In this document: one piece after another, positions 1 to 8,800 of the stretch | Layout: the number at the start of each line of letters is the position of its first letter | Position numbering within the stretch: position 1 is the stretch's first letter | NCBI GenBank assembly: GCA_943354555.1 | Contig: CALRCM010000003.1 | Coordinates: 1-58,789 of the forward strand | Direction of reading: 5' to 3' | DNA: 58,789 nt | DNA from: Candidatus Peribacteria bacterium | GTDB lineage: Bacteria > Patescibacteriota > Gracilibacteria > Peribacterales > Peribacteraceae | Made by a program: the position numbers and the translations under genes | Notes under the pieces: model-generated | The model's input: only the letters and a program-made list of their open reading frames with translations | Database searches by the model: none | What the model was told of the DNA's origin: nothing

Positions 1-91
1 GTTCACCGGCAATGTCGTGATGGGAATATTCCTTCTTTAGAAGGATGCTGATCTCCAGCCTTTCGGCAGAGGTGAAGTGATGATGGGCCAT
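1..91 (-). CDS. IS30-type transposase, N-terminal fragment (cut by window edge)
   Basis: The minus strand reads MAHHHFTSAERLEISILLKK and ten further residues from an ATG at 91 to the window edge. The pattern (F/L)TxxER.EI..LL.K.YS...IA is the N-terminal helix-turn-helix of IS30-family transposases, which binds the element's terminal repeats. Only 30 codons are visible, so neither the catalytic DDE core nor the gene's integrity can be judged. It points away from fae, whose spacer may therefore hold one end of an insertion element. I could not identify a terminal inverted repeat with confidence. The reading is too short to exclude another HTH_38-type protein. Confidence 0.6.
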   Translation of the reverse strand, partial: MAHHHFTSAERLEISILLKKEYSHHDIAGE

Positions 92-176
92 AGGGAGTGA
101 GGGTAGAACCTCACCCCAAGTGATGCATTTCAAAGGTCAGCGGCGGTTCGCTCGTTTACAGGATTGGCAGTTTCTT

Positions 177-282
177 GATGCAGGCGAGGTATGTACACCC
201 GTACATAGCTCGCCTGCATCATTGTCTGGTGCAGCACTCGAGTGCCAAGGTCCTCTGCAGATGGACCGAGGCGGTACCGCCT
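177..282. repeat. Cluster of three palindromes upstream of fae
   Basis: Bases 177-220 form a nearly perfect 19-bp hairpin: a 12-bp arm GATGCAGGCGAG, one G/G mismatch, a 7-bp arm TATGTAC and a 4-base loop. It is followed by two perfect palindromes, GCACTCGAGTGC at 234-245 and AGGCGGTACCGCCT at 269-282. No U-tract follows the large hairpin on the plus strand. Possible roles are a structured leader of fae, an operator array, or the end of the neighbouring IS30-type element. The rest of 92-345 shows no gene I believe in. Confidence 0.6.
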
Positions 283-345
283 GTGCGCATCATCGCGTCA
301 GGCTTTTGATTCCGTGTCTTTGACCCAAAGCTTAGGAGAGCTCAG

Positions 346-843
346 ATGTCCATGTACGTTGGAGAAGCCTTGTGCGGCGAAGGGAACGAAGTCGCACACA
401 TCGATCTGTTGATCGGTGACAAAGAAGGCCCCGTTGGGGTCGCGTTCGCGAATGCGTTGAGTCGGCAAAGTGCCGGCCACAGCAATCTCTTGGCTGTGCT
501 AACGGCGAACCTCGCCGTCAAGCCATCCACGGTCTTGATCACTAAGGTCACGATCAAGGGAGCGAAGCAAGCAGTGCAAATGTTCGGCCCGGCGCAGTAC
601 GCCGTCGCTAAGGCTGTCGCCGACAGCGTCGAAAAAGGCGTGATCCCCAAGGACCAAGCCGAGAAGCTCGTCATCGTGTGTGGAGTCTTCATTCATTGGC
701 AGGCAGCCGATGACAAGAAGATCTACGCTTACAACTACGAAGCGACGATGCTGGCCATCGCTCGTGCGATGAAAGACGAGCCCTCGGTTGACGAGATGCT
801 CGCCCAAAAAGACACGGCCAAGCACCCGTTCTTCGCCGGCTAG
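346..843 (+). CDS. fae: Formaldehyde-activating enzyme (Fae)
   Basis: Fae catalyses condensation of formaldehyde with tetrahydromethanopterin to methylene-H4MPT in the cytoplasm, the entry step of H4MPT-dependent C1 oxidation in methylotrophs, Planctomycetes and some archaea. The 165 residues cover the whole family length: YVGEAL near the N-terminus, NEVAHIDL with the catalytic-type His (His18 here), KVTIKGAKQAVQMFGPAQ in the middle, GVFIHW, and the family-typical C-terminus QKDTAKHPF. The start at 346 has a clear Shine-Dalgarno sequence (AGGAG) about ten bases upstream, unlike most genes in this window. It is monocistronic, between an IS30-type fragment and a strong terminator. Its sequence feels closest to planctomycetal Fae (recollection, not a search). 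No other H4MPT gene is present in the window, so its pathway role is uncertain. Confidence 0.95.
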   Translation: MSMYVGEALCGEGNEVAHIDLLIGDKEGPVGVAFANALSRQSAGHSNLLAVLTANLAVKPSTVLITKVTIKGAKQAVQMFGPAQYAVAKAVADSVEKGVIPKDQAEKLVIVCGVFIHWQAADDKKIYAYNYEATMLAIARAMKDEPSVDEMLAQKDTAKHPFFAG

Positions 844-870
844 TCTGCCGCAATCCTGCTACAACGAGTG

Positions 871-899
871 AAAGGCCGGCGCACAGTGCGCCGGTCTTT
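871..899 (+). terminator. Intrinsic terminator of fae
   Basis: A 13-bp stem (AAAGGCCGGCGCA with its complement, one G.U pair) closes on a CAG triloop 28 bases after the fae stop and ends in TCTTTCC. It isolates fae from the next gene. Confidence 0.85.
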
Positions 900-930
900 C
901 CTATGCTTTTGCATATCCAGAAATGGGGAT

Positions 931-936
931 TACCAT
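931..936 (+). promoter_or_regulatory. -10 box TACCAT, leaderless type
   Basis: TACCAT lies exactly six bases before the ATG at 943, the spacing repeated before many first genes here. Transcription would start at or next to the start codon. Confidence 0.45.
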
Positions 937-942
937 TGAGCT

Positions 943-1365
943 ATGCACGTCCCGCATCTCAGAAAAAAATTGAAGACCCTCAGCGTGATCATCCTGCTGA
1001 TGCTCGGTGTGGGAATCTTTTCTGGGATCAAGAGGCAATCATCCGATGAACCTCACATCGAGTACTTCGATGTAGACAGTGCAACCTTCGTGTCGCAAAC
1101 AAAATACATCAAGCGCATGGAGGTCTGGATGGTGCCCACAAACGCAAAGCAGGAGAGTGACTGGAAAACCATCGGAATCATGCAGAGGTCTTCGCACTGG
1201 TTTCGTTCCGCTACGTGGATATTGCCGATCCCCGAAAAGCCCGTCGCTGCGACGCAAATCATGGTGCGCGGGTACGATGAAGCGGGCATAGAAGCGGACA
1301 GGGTTTCGCTGCCGTGGATTGGGGAGAAGACATTGAAGAAGAAGATATGGAAAATTGAGAATTGA
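943..1365 (+). CDS. Small secreted or membrane-anchored protein of unknown function
   Basis: The 140 residues begin with a positively charged stretch (RKKLK) and a hydrophobic segment at about residues 12-27, so the protein is probably anchored in or exported through the membrane. The rest reads like a compact extracellular beta-rich domain with VWMVPTNAK and a final IWKIEN. I recognise no family. The last codons and the stop lie in a 7-mer repeat array (1352-1387), so the C-terminus may have been reset by insertion of that repeat. The start at 943 is favoured by TACCAT six bases upstream; no Shine-Dalgarno sequence is present. Confidence 0.6.
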   Translation: MHVPHLRKKLKTLSVIILLMLGVGIFSGIKRQSSDEPHIEYFDVDSATFVSQTKYIKRMEVWMVPTNAKQESDWKTIGIMQRSSHWFRSATWILPIPEKPVAATQIMVRGYDEAGIEADRVSLPWIGEKTLKKKIWKIEN

Positions 1366-1387
1366 GAATGGAGAATGGAGAATTGGG
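1352..1387. repeat. 7-mer tandem array, left arm of the IVP unit
   Basis: Five consecutive 7-base units (ATTGAGA twice, ATGGAGA twice, ATTGGGT). The array is the reverse complement, with small differences, of the array at 1800-1834 on the other side of the four-helix-bundle gene. Confidence 0.85.
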
Positions 1388-1436
1388 TGTACGATTGTAC
1401 ACTTGTATTTCTGGATACAGCATAGATATTTGATCT

Positions 1437-1799
1437 ATGCAGAAGCCAAATGTCATACGTGATAAATCCTTCCGCTTTGCGGTTCTCGCAGTAAAACTTG
1501 CGCAAGGGATTGTAGACCAGCAGCGTGAGTACGTTCTGAGCAAACAATTCATAGCATCTGCCACAAGTATTGGTGCAAATGTTGAAGAAGGACTGCAGGG
1601 ACAAAGTCGAAAAGACTTTATTTCCAAGATGTCGATTGCACTCAAAGAGGCTTATGAAACTCGTTACTGGCTTCGCTTAATGTTCGAAACAAATCTAGGT
1701 AACCGACAACGCGTCATTGAACTTGGACACGATGTATCGGAGCTAATTTTAATCCTTGCAAGCATTGTCAAAACTTCGAGAACAGGAAAACGAAAATAA
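1437..1799 (+). CDS. Four-helix-bundle protein (IVP / S23-type)
   Basis: The 120 residues match the four-helix-bundle family named after proteins encoded in 23S rRNA intervening sequences and related to the Avd accessory protein of diversity-generating retroelements. Visible hallmarks are VLSKQFIASATSIGANVEEG, a shared core motif, and SRKDFISKMSIALKEAYET..YWLRL. The family forms small basic oligomers that bind nucleic acid; its cellular role is not settled. Here the gene is not in an rRNA gene. It is a solo ORF with complementary 7-mer arrays on both sides, which makes the unit 1352-1834 look like an inserted cassette. A possible -10 (GATATT) sits six bases before the ATG. Confidence 0.9.
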   Translation: MQKPNVIRDKSFRFAVLAVKLAQGIVDQQREYVLSKQFIASATSIGANVEEGLQGQSRKDFISKMSIALKEAYETRYWLRLMFETNLGNRQRVIELGHDVSELILILASIVKTSRTGKRK

Positions 1800-1834
1800 T
1801 TCTCCATTCTCAATTCTCCATTCTCAATTCCTCC
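1800..1834. repeat. 7-mer tandem array, right arm of the IVP unit
   Basis: Units TCTCCAT and TCTCAAT alternate four times, then TCCTCCA. It pairs with 1352-1387. It also encodes the last residues (RMEN) and the stop of the minus-strand gene ending at 1810. Confidence 0.85.
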
Positions 1835-3396
1835 AGCGCCCTCTTCGCATCCTCCTCAAGAGGACTTGAAGCAACAGCTCTCTCATACGCCTGCATCGCC
1901 AACTCTCTCTTCCCCTGCGCGCGCAATATCTGCCCCACGTTGTACCACGTCGTCGCATCATCGCGAATCTGCAGGGCTTTACTGTATGCCTGCAATCCCT
2001 CATGTAATCTTCCTCTGCGTACTTCCTCTGTGCCGATGTTACTCCATGCAACGTACGCTCTCGGTTGCGCCTCACTCACATGCGTGAATAGTGTCAGCGT
2101 ATTTTTCCAGACAAGAGATTGTTTATAGGAAAGGACTGAGAAGACGAAGAGGACGAAAAAGACGGTGCTACTGGTAAGAACTGGGAGCTTACGGAACACA
2201 TAAAAGATCAGAAATACAACGACGATCAATAGTCCTATAGAAGGGAGATACGCATACCGGTCCGTCGTTATGTAGATATCGAGCAACTCATTATGCCCCT
2301 TCGTAATATTGGAAAACGATGGAGCGAGGAGCAGCAGGAACCATCCCCACGCGAAGAGCGGCAAACGTACTCCCCTCCTTGCTGCACACGAGAGAACAAC
2401 AACAGAGACGAAGAGGGCGAAAAGGACGGAAAGGAAAAGCTCTGGAGTGAAGAGAGAAACGGGCTTAGTAAATGGATACAGCGCGGAAAGGCCCGAAGGC
2501 CAGAAGAATTTTTGCAGCAGCAGAGTGATCGCGCGGCAACCCATCAGAAATTTTTCGTAGAGGAAGCCCGTATTCGCGATTTTCCCGCCAAGCGCGATGA
2601 TGCCGAAGATCAGAGAAAGAATAGCAAACGGCAGAGCGCGCTTAACGCTATCAGCCGCAGGCGTCCCCACCTTAGGCACAGGCGCTATATACCAATCCAT
2701 AAGCACCATCAGCACCGGCCATGTGATGACAGAAACCTTGGAGAGAAGTGCAAGGAGAAACATCAATACACTCAACCAATACATACCATTCCAAATCTGT
2801 GTCACGCTGAGTAGCGCCGCCGGCCCTGGTTCGATACGTCCTTCGCCAAGCTCAGGACTACTCACCATGACACTGCGGCGCGTATCGAAGCGCGATCGCA
2901 AATAACAGAGCACCGTCAGCAAAAAGAAAAATGCACTCAGCACATCCTTTCGCGCAGCGGCCCAGACGACGGCTTCGGTATGGAGGGGGTGGACGGCGAA
3001 AAGCAATCCGGCGATTATTGAAAATTGAAAATTGAAAATTGAAAATAATTTTCCATTTTCAATTTTCAATTTTCCATTCGGCAATCTGCCAATAATCATT
3101 GCAACCAAAACCGCATTGGATATGTGTAGCAGTAGGTTGCCGAGGTGGTACCCAAACGGCTGCAGCCCCCCGATCATGTAGTTGATCTGATAACTAAGGA
3201 ACGTCAGTGGGATATACAGCTCCGGATCGTACGACGTAAAGGCAAGCCATAGATTGTGAAATGACAGACCTCTGATGATCGGGTTTTCTGTAATAAGCAG
3301 TCCGTCATCCCATGTGACAAAGCCATTGCCTAGTGATTGTCCGTATACAATAAAAGTCAGAACAATAATGCCAAGAATAAGATTAGGGCGAACCAT
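1810..3396 (-). CDS. TMTC-like multi-pass membrane protein with C-terminal TPRs (GT-C glycosyltransferase-like)
   Basis: 528 residues from ATG 3396. After the first membrane helix comes an acidic loop motif FVTWDDGLLITENP, then about ten hydrophobic segments, then two or three TPR units (VAWSNIGTEEVRRGRLHEGL..., TTWYNVGQILRAQGKRELAMQAY). This layout is that of TMTC/DUF1736-type proteins, GT-C-fold lipid-linked sugar transferases whose DD loop is catalytic. The substrate is unknown. A paralogue is at 42560. The open frame extends to 3591, but that part is a GC-rich palindromic element and gives a low-complexity peptide; TAGAGT lies seven bases before ATG 3396. Residues about 106-126 come from an in-frame 63-base repeat, and the C-terminal residues from another array. 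Confidence 0.75.
   Translation of the reverse strand: MVRPNLILGIIVLTFIVYGQSLGNGFVTWDDGLLITENPIIRGLSFHNLWLAFTSYDPELYIPLTFLSYQINYMIGGLQPFGYHLGNLLLHISNAVLVAMIIGRLPNGKLKIENGKLFSIFNFQFSIIAGLLFAVHPLHTEAVVWAAARKDVLSAFFFLLTVLCYLRSRFDTRRSVMVSSPELGEGRIEPGPAALLSVTQIWNGMYWLSVLMFLLALLSKVSVITWPVLMVLMDWYIAPVPKVGTPAADSVKRALPFAILSLIFGIIALGGKIANTGFLYEKFLMGCRAITLLLQKFFWPSGLSALYPFTKPVSLFTPELFLSVLFALFVSVVVLSCAARRGVRLPLFAWGWFLLLLAPSFSNITKGHNELLDIYITTDRYAYLPSIGLLIVVVFLIFYVFRKLPVLTSSTVFFVLFVFSVLSYKQSLVWKNTLTLFTHVSEAQPRAYVAWSNIGTEEVRRGRLHEGLQAYSKALQIRDDATTWYNVGQILRAQGKRELAMQAYERAVASSPLEEDAKRALEELRMEN
3017..3079. repeat. 7-mer inverted array inside the TMTC-like gene
   Basis: ATTGAAA occurs four times, then a short ATAA centre, then complementary units TTTTCCA and TTTTCAA. 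The 63 bases are a multiple of both 7 and 3, form a long hairpin and keep the reading frame. The encoded peptide (NGKLKIENGKLFSIFNF and a few more residues) has no counterpart in the paralogue at 42560. Confidence 0.9.
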
Positions 3397-3424
3397 CTTC
3401 AATACTCTAACAGGTGGCGGGGCC

Positions 3425-3601
3425 CCGCGCGCTACGGGGGGTGAAGGGGAAGGCCCTGCTCTGCGCCGCAGCGCTGTCGAGATGGAAACGCCGAATCCTT
3501 GTAGGCGTTTCCAGCGAGACGCAGGGCCGAGCGGAGGAGAGTTGGCGCGCGGAGAGTTTTTCTTTCCCCCTTTCTTTTGTCTGGCTGACAAAAGAAAGGG
3601 G
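3425..3601. repeat. Nested palindromic structured element
   Basis: Three nested stems: CCGCGCGC (3425-3432) with 3545-3552, GGCCCTGC (3452-3459) with 3521-3528, and GGAAACGCC (3484-3492) with 3504-3512. Next to them is a perfect 15-bp hairpin, CCCCTTTCTTTTGTC (3567-3581) with 3587-3601 around loop TGGCT. It separates the TMTC-like gene from the groES promoter and looks like a mobile repeat or structured RNA rather than coding sequence. The long hairpin could block read-through although its U-tract is poor. Confidence 0.65.
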
Positions 3602-3633
3602 ATATTGAAAGCATAGCCAAATATGCTTCACTC

Positions 3634-3661
3634 TTGACGATACAAATTAGCACTCTATAAT
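3634..3661 (+). promoter_or_regulatory. groES promoter
   Basis: -35 TTGACG (3634-3639), 16-base spacer, -10 TATAAT (3656-3661). The -10 box lies inside the CIRCE spacer. The predicted leader before groES is about 73 bases. Confidence 0.85.
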
Positions 3662-3673
3662 TCCGACTGCTAA
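3647..3673 (+). promoter_or_regulatory. CIRCE operator (HrcA site)
   Basis: TTAGCACTC, nine bases, GACTGCTAA. It matches the CIRCE consensus TTAGCACTC-N9-GAGTGCTAA at all but one position. HrcA bound here would cover the -10 box and repress groESL until heat stress. hrcA itself is not in the window. Confidence 0.92.
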
Positions 3674-3740
3674 CGGAGCATTTTGTTCTCCGTTCCGGCC
3701 ATTTCTTCAGCACTTCTTTACCCTTTTCTCCTTAAGCTCT

Positions 3741-4073
3741 ATGGCAAAAGACGATGTCCAACTCGCGACGAACCTTCACCCGATCGGTGACCGCGTGGTT
3801 GTGAGACCACTCGAAAAAGAACAGGTCACTGCCTCCGGCATTGTGATTCCGGACACTGCAAACGGCGAAAAGCCACAGGAAGGTGTTGTCGTTGCTCTCG
3901 GTAAAGGAGGTGTGGGAAAAGACTGTAGTAACCCCACGGACTTCCTCAAAGTTGGCGATAAAGTCCTCTTCGGCAAGTACGCCGGTGACGACGTGAAGCT
4001 CAAGGACAAATCCGGAAAGGACGTTGAAGTGAAGATCCTTCACCTCGACTCCGTCCTCGCCATCGTAAAATAA
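3741..4073 (+). CDS. groES: Co-chaperonin GroES
   Basis: Heptameric lid of the GroEL folding chamber in the cytoplasm. The 110 residues contain the family core LHPIGDRVVVRPLEKEQVTASGIVIPDTA, the mobile-loop region and the end VKILHLDSVLAIVK. It is slightly longer than the usual 95-100 residues, with an extra N-terminal segment MAKDDVQLATN and a small insertion around GKDCSNPTD. First gene of a two-gene operon under CIRCE control, 59 bases before groEL. No Shine-Dalgarno sequence is obvious. Confidence 0.97.
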   Translation: MAKDDVQLATNLHPIGDRVVVRPLEKEQVTASGIVIPDTANGEKPQEGVVVALGKGGVGKDCSNPTDFLKVGDKVLFGKYAGDDVKLKDKSGKDVEVKILHLDSVLAIVK

Positions 4074-4132
4074 TTTCGAATCCTTTCTGCCTTTCCTGCC
4101 TTACTTTTCTACCTTTCTAACCTCTCGTCATT

Positions 4133-5767
4133 ATGGCCAAGCAACTCATCTTCGGAAATGAAGCCCGTCAGAAAATCTTCGCAGGAGTCTCTCAGCTCGC
4201 AGCAGCAGTGCGCGCAACGATGGGCCCCAAGGGCCGCAACGTCGTCATCGAAAAGAAATACGGTGGACCGACCGTCACGAAAGATGGTGTCACCGTCGCT
4301 AAGGAAATCGAGCTCGAAAACCCGTGGGAGAACATGGGCGCTCAGCTCGTGAAGGAAGCAGCAACCAAAACCAATGATGCCGCTGGTGACGGAACGACAA
4401 CGGCTACCGTCCTCGCACATGCCATCATGGAGGAGGGCCTCAAGCACTTGAGTGCAGGCTCCAATGCTATCTCCATCAAGCGCGGTATCGACAAAGCGGT
4501 GAAGGCCGTCAGCGATCATCTGGAGAAGATCAAAAAGAATGTTTCCAAGAAAGAAGAGTACGCAGCGGTTGCAACGATCTCCGCACAAGATGAAGAGATC
4601 GGCGAAGTGATCTCGGAAGTCTTTGCCAAGTTCGGAAGCGGCGGAGTATTTACCGTGGAGGCCGGCCAGACACTCGGCATCGAAAAGGAATTTGTCGAAG
4701 GAATGCAGTTCGATCAGGGATTTATCTCTCCGTACTTCGTCACGGATACTGCGAAGATGGAAGCGTCATTTGAAAACCCATACATCCTTATTACGGATAA
4801 GAAAATCAGCTCCATTCAGGAGATTCTTCCCGTACTCGAGGCACTCGCCCAGCGCGGACGGAAAGAGCTTGTGATCATCGCGGAAAGCGTCGATGGCGAA
4901 GCGCTGGCAACACTGGTCGTGAATAAACTCCGCGGTACATTCACCACCCTTGCCATCAAGGCTCCTGCCTTCGGTGACCGCCGCAAAGAGATCCTCAAAG
5001 ATATCGCGATCCTTACAGGAGGCCGCGTGATCTCTGAGGAAGTCGGTTTGAAGCTCGAAAATGCGACCATCGATGATCTCGGAAAGTCCCGCCGCGTCAT
5101 CGCAGACAAAGACAATTGCACGGTGATCGGCGGAGCCGGAAAGAAGAAGGACATCGAGGACCGCGTAAACGAGATCAAAGTCCAGATCGAAAACACGAAA
5201 AGTGACTTCGATAAAGACAAACTCATGGAACGCCTCGCGAAGCTCTCCGGAGGTGTCGCCGTCATCAAAGTCGGTGCCGCTACGGAAGTGGAGCAGAAGG
5301 AGAAGCAGCACCGTGTGGAAGATGCGCTTGCAGCGACCCGCGCGGCCTCCGAAGAAGGCATCGTCGCCGGAGGAGGCACAGCCTACATACGGTCACTGCC
5401 AATGCTTGAAAAGCTTCACAAGGATACGAAGGACAAAGACGAGAAGCTTGGCATCGAGATCATCATGAATGCGCTCATCGCCCCCACCCACCACATCGCC
5501 CAAAACGGTGGTGTAAGCGGTGAAGTCGTCGTCACCAAGGTCAAAGACCTTACGGGAGACAACGGCTACAACGCGCTCACGGACAAGTACGAGGACCTCG
5601 TCAAAGGCATGGTCATCGACCCGAAGAAAGTCACGCGCTGCGCTCTCGAAAACGCCGCGTCAGTCGCTTCCATGTTCCTCACGCTTGAAGTCGGCATTAC
5701 GGATATCCCGAAGCCCGAACCTGCAATGCCCCAGATGCCAGGAGGCGGAATGGGCGGTGATTTCTAA
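4133..5767 (+). CDS. groEL: Chaperonin GroEL
   Basis: 544-residue, ATP-driven folding chamber. The N-terminal half shows [31 protein letters not shown] and the nucleotide-binding motif [10 protein letters not shown]. The apical and intermediate domains follow, then GGGTAYIR and the Gly-Met tail MPGGGMGG. Length and motifs are standard. It forms an operon with groES and ends at a strong terminator. Confidence 0.98.
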   Translation: MAKQLIFGNEARQKIFAGVSQLAAAVRATMGPKGRNVVIEKKYGGPTVTKDGVTVAKEIELENPWENMGAQLVKEAATKTNDAAGDGTTTATVLAHAIMEEGLKHLSAGSNAISIKRGIDKAVKAVSDHLEKIKKNVSKKEEYAAVATISAQDEEIGEVISEVFAKFGSGGVFTVEAGQTLGIEKEFVEGMQFDQGFISPYFVTDTAKMEASFENPYILITDKKISSIQEILPVLEALAQRGRKELVIIAESVDGEALATLVVNKLRGTFTTLAIKAPAFGDRRKEILKDIAILTGGRVISEEVGLKLENATIDDLGKSRRVIADKDNCTVIGGAGKKKDIEDRVNEIKVQIENTKSDFDKDKLMERLAKLSGGVAVIKVGAATEVEQKEKQHRVEDALAATRAASEEGIVAGGGTAYIRSLPMLEKLHKDTKDKDEKLGIEIIMNALIAPTHHIAQNGGVSGEVVVTKVKDLTGDNGYNALTDKYEDLVKGMVIDPKKVTRCALENAASVASMFLTLEVGITDIPKPEPAMPQMPGGGMGGDF

Positions 5768-5785
5768 GCCAAAAATGATCATAGG

Positions 5786-5813
5786 AAACAGGGGCAAAAT
5801 GCCCCTGTTTTTT
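5786..5813 (+). terminator. Terminator of groESL
   Basis: Stem ACAGGGGCA / TGCCCCTGT with loop AAA, extended by A-T pairs and followed by TTTTTTG. Confidence 0.93.
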
Positions 5814-5862
5814 GTTAGGTTTAATTGATTATAGTGAAACAAAATAGTATTTTGTCACGCTT

Positions 5863-8800
5863 ATGCCTCGGGATTTACTCAGCTACAGATGGCAGGAAGA
5901 ATATGTATCCCATCCTCCAGAAGGAGAAAGATACGATGTCTGGCATTATCGGAGTCTTATACAACAAGCATGCAATCTGCCAAACAAGCCTCCTCACGAT
6001 TTGACTCCGGAAATTGCAGATGAGATCCGCTTTGTCCGCAATGACATTGCCATTGCACTACCAGAGAATTTCTCACGTCGTGATGCGTTCTCTCTTTTTC
6101 TGACACACGAAAATCCGATGGGAACGTACTACATGCTCGATGACTTGGGAGATATCGCCTATGATCAAGAAAAAGAATTAGCGGCGATCCAATCGAGTTC
6201 ATACTTGCCCGGATATTGGGACCTTGAACCCAAGGAATTGATGGACTCTTACCACCGGTCACTTGACCCTCAAAAGAAAAAACGCGAGGGATCCGTCGAC
6301 TTCCCGACAAATGACAGGGTGAGCATCCGCCTCGGTATCCGCCGAACGCAGAAGCCTGCACCTAAGCAGGTTGTCGAAGGACTCTTTTATGAGCAATTTT
6401 TTTCCGATGAATGGAATTGGGAGTACGGAGCGCCGCAGCTCTTTGCCGCAATTGAAAAAAATCTCGAGAGCAGAACAGTGACAGACGACCCGTTTGAATG
6501 GGTACAGGAACGGATTTCCATCGCTGCAGGGTACTCCATTCTCGGAGGCGGAAAAGAATGCTCACCCCCCTTCCTTGCGCAGGCCTACGAGCGCATGGCA
6601 TCAACGGTATGCAATGGCATACCAGTGGGACATGAGGAGTTTAGAGAATATGAGATCGGTGAAGAGGAGCAAAATCTTCTGATTGAATTGTATGGTCGCT
6701 ATGCATCTTCACTATCACCCGAGATGGTTGAATTCGTTATGGCGCACGCCGTCGTCCTTACACCACAAATCCTGCGTGAGAGCGAGCACATCAAAAAATT
6801 TCTGACACACCTTCCCGAAATGCTTAGTAACGGTCTGAACATCGACAGGGTATTCGAGTATGCTATAGAACCCACAAAAGAAAGTGGGACCGGATTACAG
6901 CGACTGGAATCAGCCCTTCGCATGACCATGAGCATTTACCGCGGGGAAAAACCATGGTGGTTCAAAGAAGATTTCAGCATGAGCGAATGGCTACAGGAAG
7001 ACGACGGCCATGAAACAAACGGACGCCTGCGCCTGCACAATAACCAACTTGGCCGAGCAACGCTTGAGCGCATCGCTCAGAGGGCAGGTTTTGCTTTTAC
7101 CCACGTCCTGGAGCCCTACCACGCCGTAGGGTACCGCATGGGATCCCTACCACCGTTCACGGAAGAGGATGCGATTGATTTCACCGCATTTGTCACAGAA
7201 CACTATGGTATCGGCAACCGCAGGCGTTCCATCGAAGTGATTCGAAATTGCCTCTATATCCTGGAACAGGAAGCACTCCCACTCCGTCATGAGCGCCTCA
7301 AAAACCTGCGTGAGCACCTCGATGAAGTGAAGCCGCAGACACACACGATTGGCCGACTGGAAGCGCGCGATCCGGTCTTCGAAATGCCGGGCGTCCATGT
7401 GCTTACGGCGACGATGCTGCGGAGAAGCCTTGCGGAAAGCATGGAAGTCCATGATCTACGCATCGGTTTTGACATACTCGAGGCGATCGACGAGAAATTT
7501 CAGGAACCTCTTGAGGTTCGGGCACGGACGTACGCTCCGGCACTTCCATCTCATCTTGCTAACATGCAACGAAGAGGGCTTCTCATCAACCAGTCTCCGG
7601 AAGCGCGACTGGCGCTGCCGATTCCCGAAGGCCATCTCCTTGCAAATGTTGAACGCAGGAATCCGTCACTTGGGATTTTTGATTTTTACGCGCAACTCAA
7701 ACAGGAGTGTGGACAAGTCAACCGTGACGTCGCAAAAATCTATTTCCAGCATTGTGCTGCGCGGATGCCCGACCCCTGGCACCCTCCAAAAGGTTTTTTA
7801 CGCTTCCTTGAGCTTTTCGATTTCATCAACACGCCGGGATGGCGCTTCACCGCAATGGAGCATCCCCGGGACCGGCCCAAGGTCTCCGAACAAAATCAGC
7901 GCCGCGAAGTAGCAAAGCAGATGCTCGTCTCCAACATGCTGGATGCCTGGATCATGGGGCTTCTCACCAGTGAAGAACTGGAAGCGCTCTGCAGATGGAT
8001 AACAGCGGAACTAACCGACGAAGAACGCATCGAAATCGAGAAGGATGTGCTGTGGAGCCAAAACGATGATTTGGCGAAGCTCAATCTCCCTTTACCTCCA
8101 CCGGTGGCTGAGGATGAACCGGAGGACATAGAATTATTGACACACGGCAGGATCTCATCCTATATGCGCAGACAGCTTCGCCGTCCGCTTCCTCCAAAGC
8201 CCGTGCCTACGGAGGAGGAACGCGAACAAGAGGCGATGGAGCGGTTGGAAATGAATGTGCGGTCAGAGTGCCAACAGCGTGAGCAAAGGATCCGGTCACA
8301 GAGAATGGTGGCACTCCAGGAAACGTTCACCATGCTCAGCGTGCTCAACAGCATGGCAATTGCAGGATCCTTCAGCATCGCCGAATTGCGCTCTGTGCTC
8401 CGTGAAACTGTGCTCCCTGCCGCCATCAGAGGCGCAGACCAGGGCACGGGAGAAGTACACGCCATACAGCAAGGGGCAATGCTAACAAACCTCGTTCGAA
8501 TGCAGGAACTTGGGGGCATCGATCACCAGGGGTTCCGGTCAGCAATCGAAGGAAGCGCAAGCCCGGAGGAAGCACGGAAAACAGCTTACGACTTCATCCA
8601 ACAAGTGCTTCTGCGTTGCATGGAGGAATCCCTCAACGAAGCCCTGCCAAATGCCATCAATACAGTGACAAGTGTGATGAAAGCACATGCCGGCAAGCCG
8701 GATACAGCGGAAGGAGCACTTGCACGCGCGGTAGGCCAGGCCCGCAAAGATTTGGAAACAGAGCTGCGACGCATTTGGAATGATGCACCATTTGCCGCAC

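Noticed and set aside
120-323. Open frame of 67 codons upstream of fae
   Set aside because: It runs through the palindromes, has no family resemblance and no start signal; judged non-coding.
3017-3079. Short tandem arrays taken as a CRISPR array
   Set aside because: Units are 7 or 9 bases without spacers, and no cas gene is present.
3397-3591. N-terminal extension of the TMTC-like protein
   Set aside because: Encoded by the nested palindromic element, low complexity and absent from the paralogue.
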